5,611 nt of DNA from an uncultured Eubacteriales bacterium (GTDB lineage: Bacteria; Bacillota; Clostridia; Oscillospirales; Ruminococcaceae). Every line of letters begins with the position of its first letter. Positions within the stretch are counted from its first letter, which is position 1. The position numbers were made by a program, and so were the translations under genes. Shown here in pieces: positions 4,618 to 5,611 of this stretch. The stretch spans positions 1-5,611 of the forward strand of contig CAUHFD010000187.1 of NCBI GenBank assembly GCA_959605275.1. Direction: 5' to 3'. The notes under the pieces are model-generated. The model searched no databases, was not told the origin of the DNA, and saw nothing but the letters and a program-made list of their open reading frames with translations.

Positions 4618-4661
4618 CAATGTACTCACCTGCCAACGCTCAATTTCTGTTTTGATATTTC

Positions 4662-4691
4662 ATTATACTCTAAACGCAGAAATAGTGTGAC
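4662..4691 (-). promoter_or_regulatory. Possible promoter for the small membrane protein and spoVM
   Basis: On the minus strand GTCACA (4691-4686) and a perfect TATAAT (4667-4662) are 18 bp apart, inside the 86-bp gap after thiN. The -35 matches four of six. No sigma-E-type site was found here, although spoVM is sigma-E controlled in Bacillus. Confidence 0.3.
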
Positions 4692-4703
4692 AGAGTTTTT
4701 TTA

Positions 4704-5330
4704 TTATTTTTCGATAATAACGATTAAATCACCGTTTTTTACGGTGATACTGCTGTTTTTTTGCAAAAACTCATTGCTGACTCCGAGAGCATAATCGTTG
4801 CTGATAACCGCATCTGACAAAGGATACTTTAACCCCTCCAAAGTAACTCCGGTGGATTTCTCAGAGAATGAAATAACAGAAAGTTTCCCTTTTCGTGAAG
4901 CATCAAAACACAATGTAGCATTACTGACTGCATAAACTTCACTGTTCTCATCCTGCAAAACAGCCGGAATATTCCGCTTGGCAAGGTAAATTAAAATCTG
5001 CATATTTGCCAAAGTATGCCCTAAACTCCCGCCCAGGCAACCGTAAAAAACAAATCTCTTGCAGCCTAAAGACAACCCCTTCTTTACCGCAATAAAAGTA
5101 TCGGTATCATCTTTTTCCGGCTGATAGCACTCTTTTTTGATGTCTTCCGGAATAGTTTCCTGAAGGGAATCCATGTCTCCGATAAAAAGATGCGGTTTAA
5201 TGCCCAATCTTTTCAGATGCCGCCATCCGCCGTCTGCGGATATTACAAAATCCTCCGCTGATATCGGTTGTATAAAAGAATAATCCGAAATTTCGGCATT
5301 TCCGAATATGATACAACTTTTCATATGCAT
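4704..5330 (-). CDS. thiN: Thiamine pyrophosphokinase
   Basis: This 208-residue cytosolic enzyme transfers pyrophosphate from ATP to thiamine, giving thiamine pyrophosphate. Family motifs are present: SADGGWRHL at 31-39, GDMDS at 51-55, PEKDDTDT at 71-78 and GGSLGHTLANM at 100-110. Many family members have D in place of G104 (GG-x-x-DH), so this catalytic-loop position is a variant. The C-terminal half is beta-rich (GKLSVISFS, GVTLEGLKYPLSD, ISNDYALGVSNEF), typical of the thiamine-binding domain. The likely start is ATG 5330, six bases after GGAA; ATG 5324 and TTG 5336 are alternatives. It begins 11 bp after the rsgA stop and is probably co-transcribed with it. The usual intervening rpe is absent. 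Confidence 0.93.
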   Translation of the reverse strand: MHMKSCIIFGNAEISDYSFIQPISAEDFVISADGGWRHLKRLGIKPHLFIGDMDSLQETIPEDIKKECYQPEKDDTDTFIAVKKGLSLGCKRFVFYGCLGGSLGHTLANMQILIYLAKRNIPAVLQDENSEVYAVSNATLCFDASRKGKLSVISFSEKSTGVTLEGLKYPLSDAVISNDYALGVSNEFLQKNSSITVKNGDLIVIIEK

Positions 5331-5341
5331 TTTCAATTCCG

Positions 5342-5611
5342 TTACTTTGTATTTTTAGAGGAATACTCCCATTCTTTTAGCTTTTTGGCATCTTCATACA
5401 TGCTGACATAACTTTCATGCCGGCTTTTTTGAATTTTCCCCTCCCGGACTGCTTCCAGCACGGCGCATCCCTTTTCGGCAGTATGAGAACATCCATGAAA
5501 CTGACATTTTCCGAGATAAGGTTCAAATTCACGGAAACAATACTGTAAATCGTCTTTCAGAATAATTTCATACCGATCCATATCCATAGCGGAAAAACCC
5601 GGTGTATCTGC
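5342..5611 (-). CDS. rsgA: Ribosome small subunit-dependent GTPase A, C-terminal part
   Basis: This is the last 89 codons of RsgA (YloQ/CpgA in Bacillus), a circularly permuted GTPase that helps late 30S ribosome maturation. The 5' part lies beyond the right edge. The visible sequence opens with ADTPGFSAMDMDRYE, where DTPGF is the G3 switch region. Then comes the zinc module KCQFHGCSHTAEKGCAV, with the family pattern C-x4-C-x-H-x5-C. The helical tail AVREGKIQKSRHESY follows, then an acidic/lysine-rich end. The PGF...C...C-x-H...GCAV...SRxxSY order is diagnostic for RsgA. Only the permuted C-terminal region can be assessed, so integrity of the GTP-binding loops is unknown. It leads the minus-strand cluster with thiN and spoVM. 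Confidence 0.93.
   Translation of the reverse strand, partial: ADTPGFSAMDMDRYEIILKDDLQYCFREFEPYLGKCQFHGCSHTAEKGCAVLEAVREGKIQKSRHESYVSMYEDAKKLKEWEYSSKNTK

Noticed and set aside
4397..4636. 79-aa minus-strand frame as the gene upstream of spoVM
   Set aside because: It starts at TTG, has a weaker ribosome binding site position and overlaps the spoVM start. The alternative frame (4447-4617) has a better SD/ATG and a cleaner two-helix protein.
4451..4690. Plus-strand frame opposite the small membrane protein
   Set aside because: It is antisense to the better-supported gene and has no ribosome binding site.

Overview
The window looks like chromosomal DNA from an endospore-forming, low-GC Clostridium-class bacterium, probably close to the Oscillospiraceae/Ruminococcaceae. 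This rests on three sporulation genes (yqfC, ylbJ, spoVM), the pairing of spoVM with thiN and rsgA known from Bacillus subtilis, a DUF1540 cysteine-rich protein, and AT-rich coding sequence with Firmicutes-type ribosome binding sites. The taxonomic placement is inference. There is no phage, transposase, CRISPR array, rRNA or tRNA.

Layout. (1) 1-206, minus: 5' part of yqfC, running off the left edge. (2) 207-447: divergent control region with a possible sigma-E promoter for ylbJ. (3) 448-1806, plus: ylbJ (GATE-domain membrane protein) followed 9 bp later by a 71-aa four-cysteine protein, closed by a terminator at 1851-1895. (4) About 1923-3156, plus: a monocistronic pyrB with its own promoter, an unusual hairpin between Shine-Dalgarno and start codon, a C-terminal zinc-binding extension resembling the end of PyrI, and a 21-bp-stem terminator. 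(5) 3208-3522, plus: thioredoxin. (6) 3523-3673: a leader or spacer with two strong hairpins. (7) 3674-3991, plus: protein with two DUF1540 cysteine modules. (8) 3997-4313: a gene-free element, visibly more GC-rich than its flanks, bounded by about 49-bp imperfect inverted repeats that are each hairpins, with further hairpins and a promoter-like site inside. (9) 4333-5611, minus: rsgA (3' part), thiN, a 56-aa membrane protein and a 27-aa SpoVM homologue that is easy to miss, transcribed towards the element.

How the genes fit together. The left third carries sporulation genes that are sigma-E controlled in Bacillus. The middle is housekeeping metabolism: the first committed step of pyrimidine synthesis and thiol redox. 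The right third is the conserved rsgA-thiN-spoVM neighbourhood (ribosome assembly GTPase, thiamine pyrophosphate synthesis, spore coat anchoring). The two convergent transcription units meet at the repeat element.

Most of the content is ordinary. The parts that most deserve a second look are the PyrB-Zn-domain fusion, the hairpin that appears to fold the pyrB Shine-Dalgarno onto its start codon, the 15-bp duplication across the spoVM stop codon, and the hairpin-bounded repeat with a promoter pointing into spoVM in antisense.
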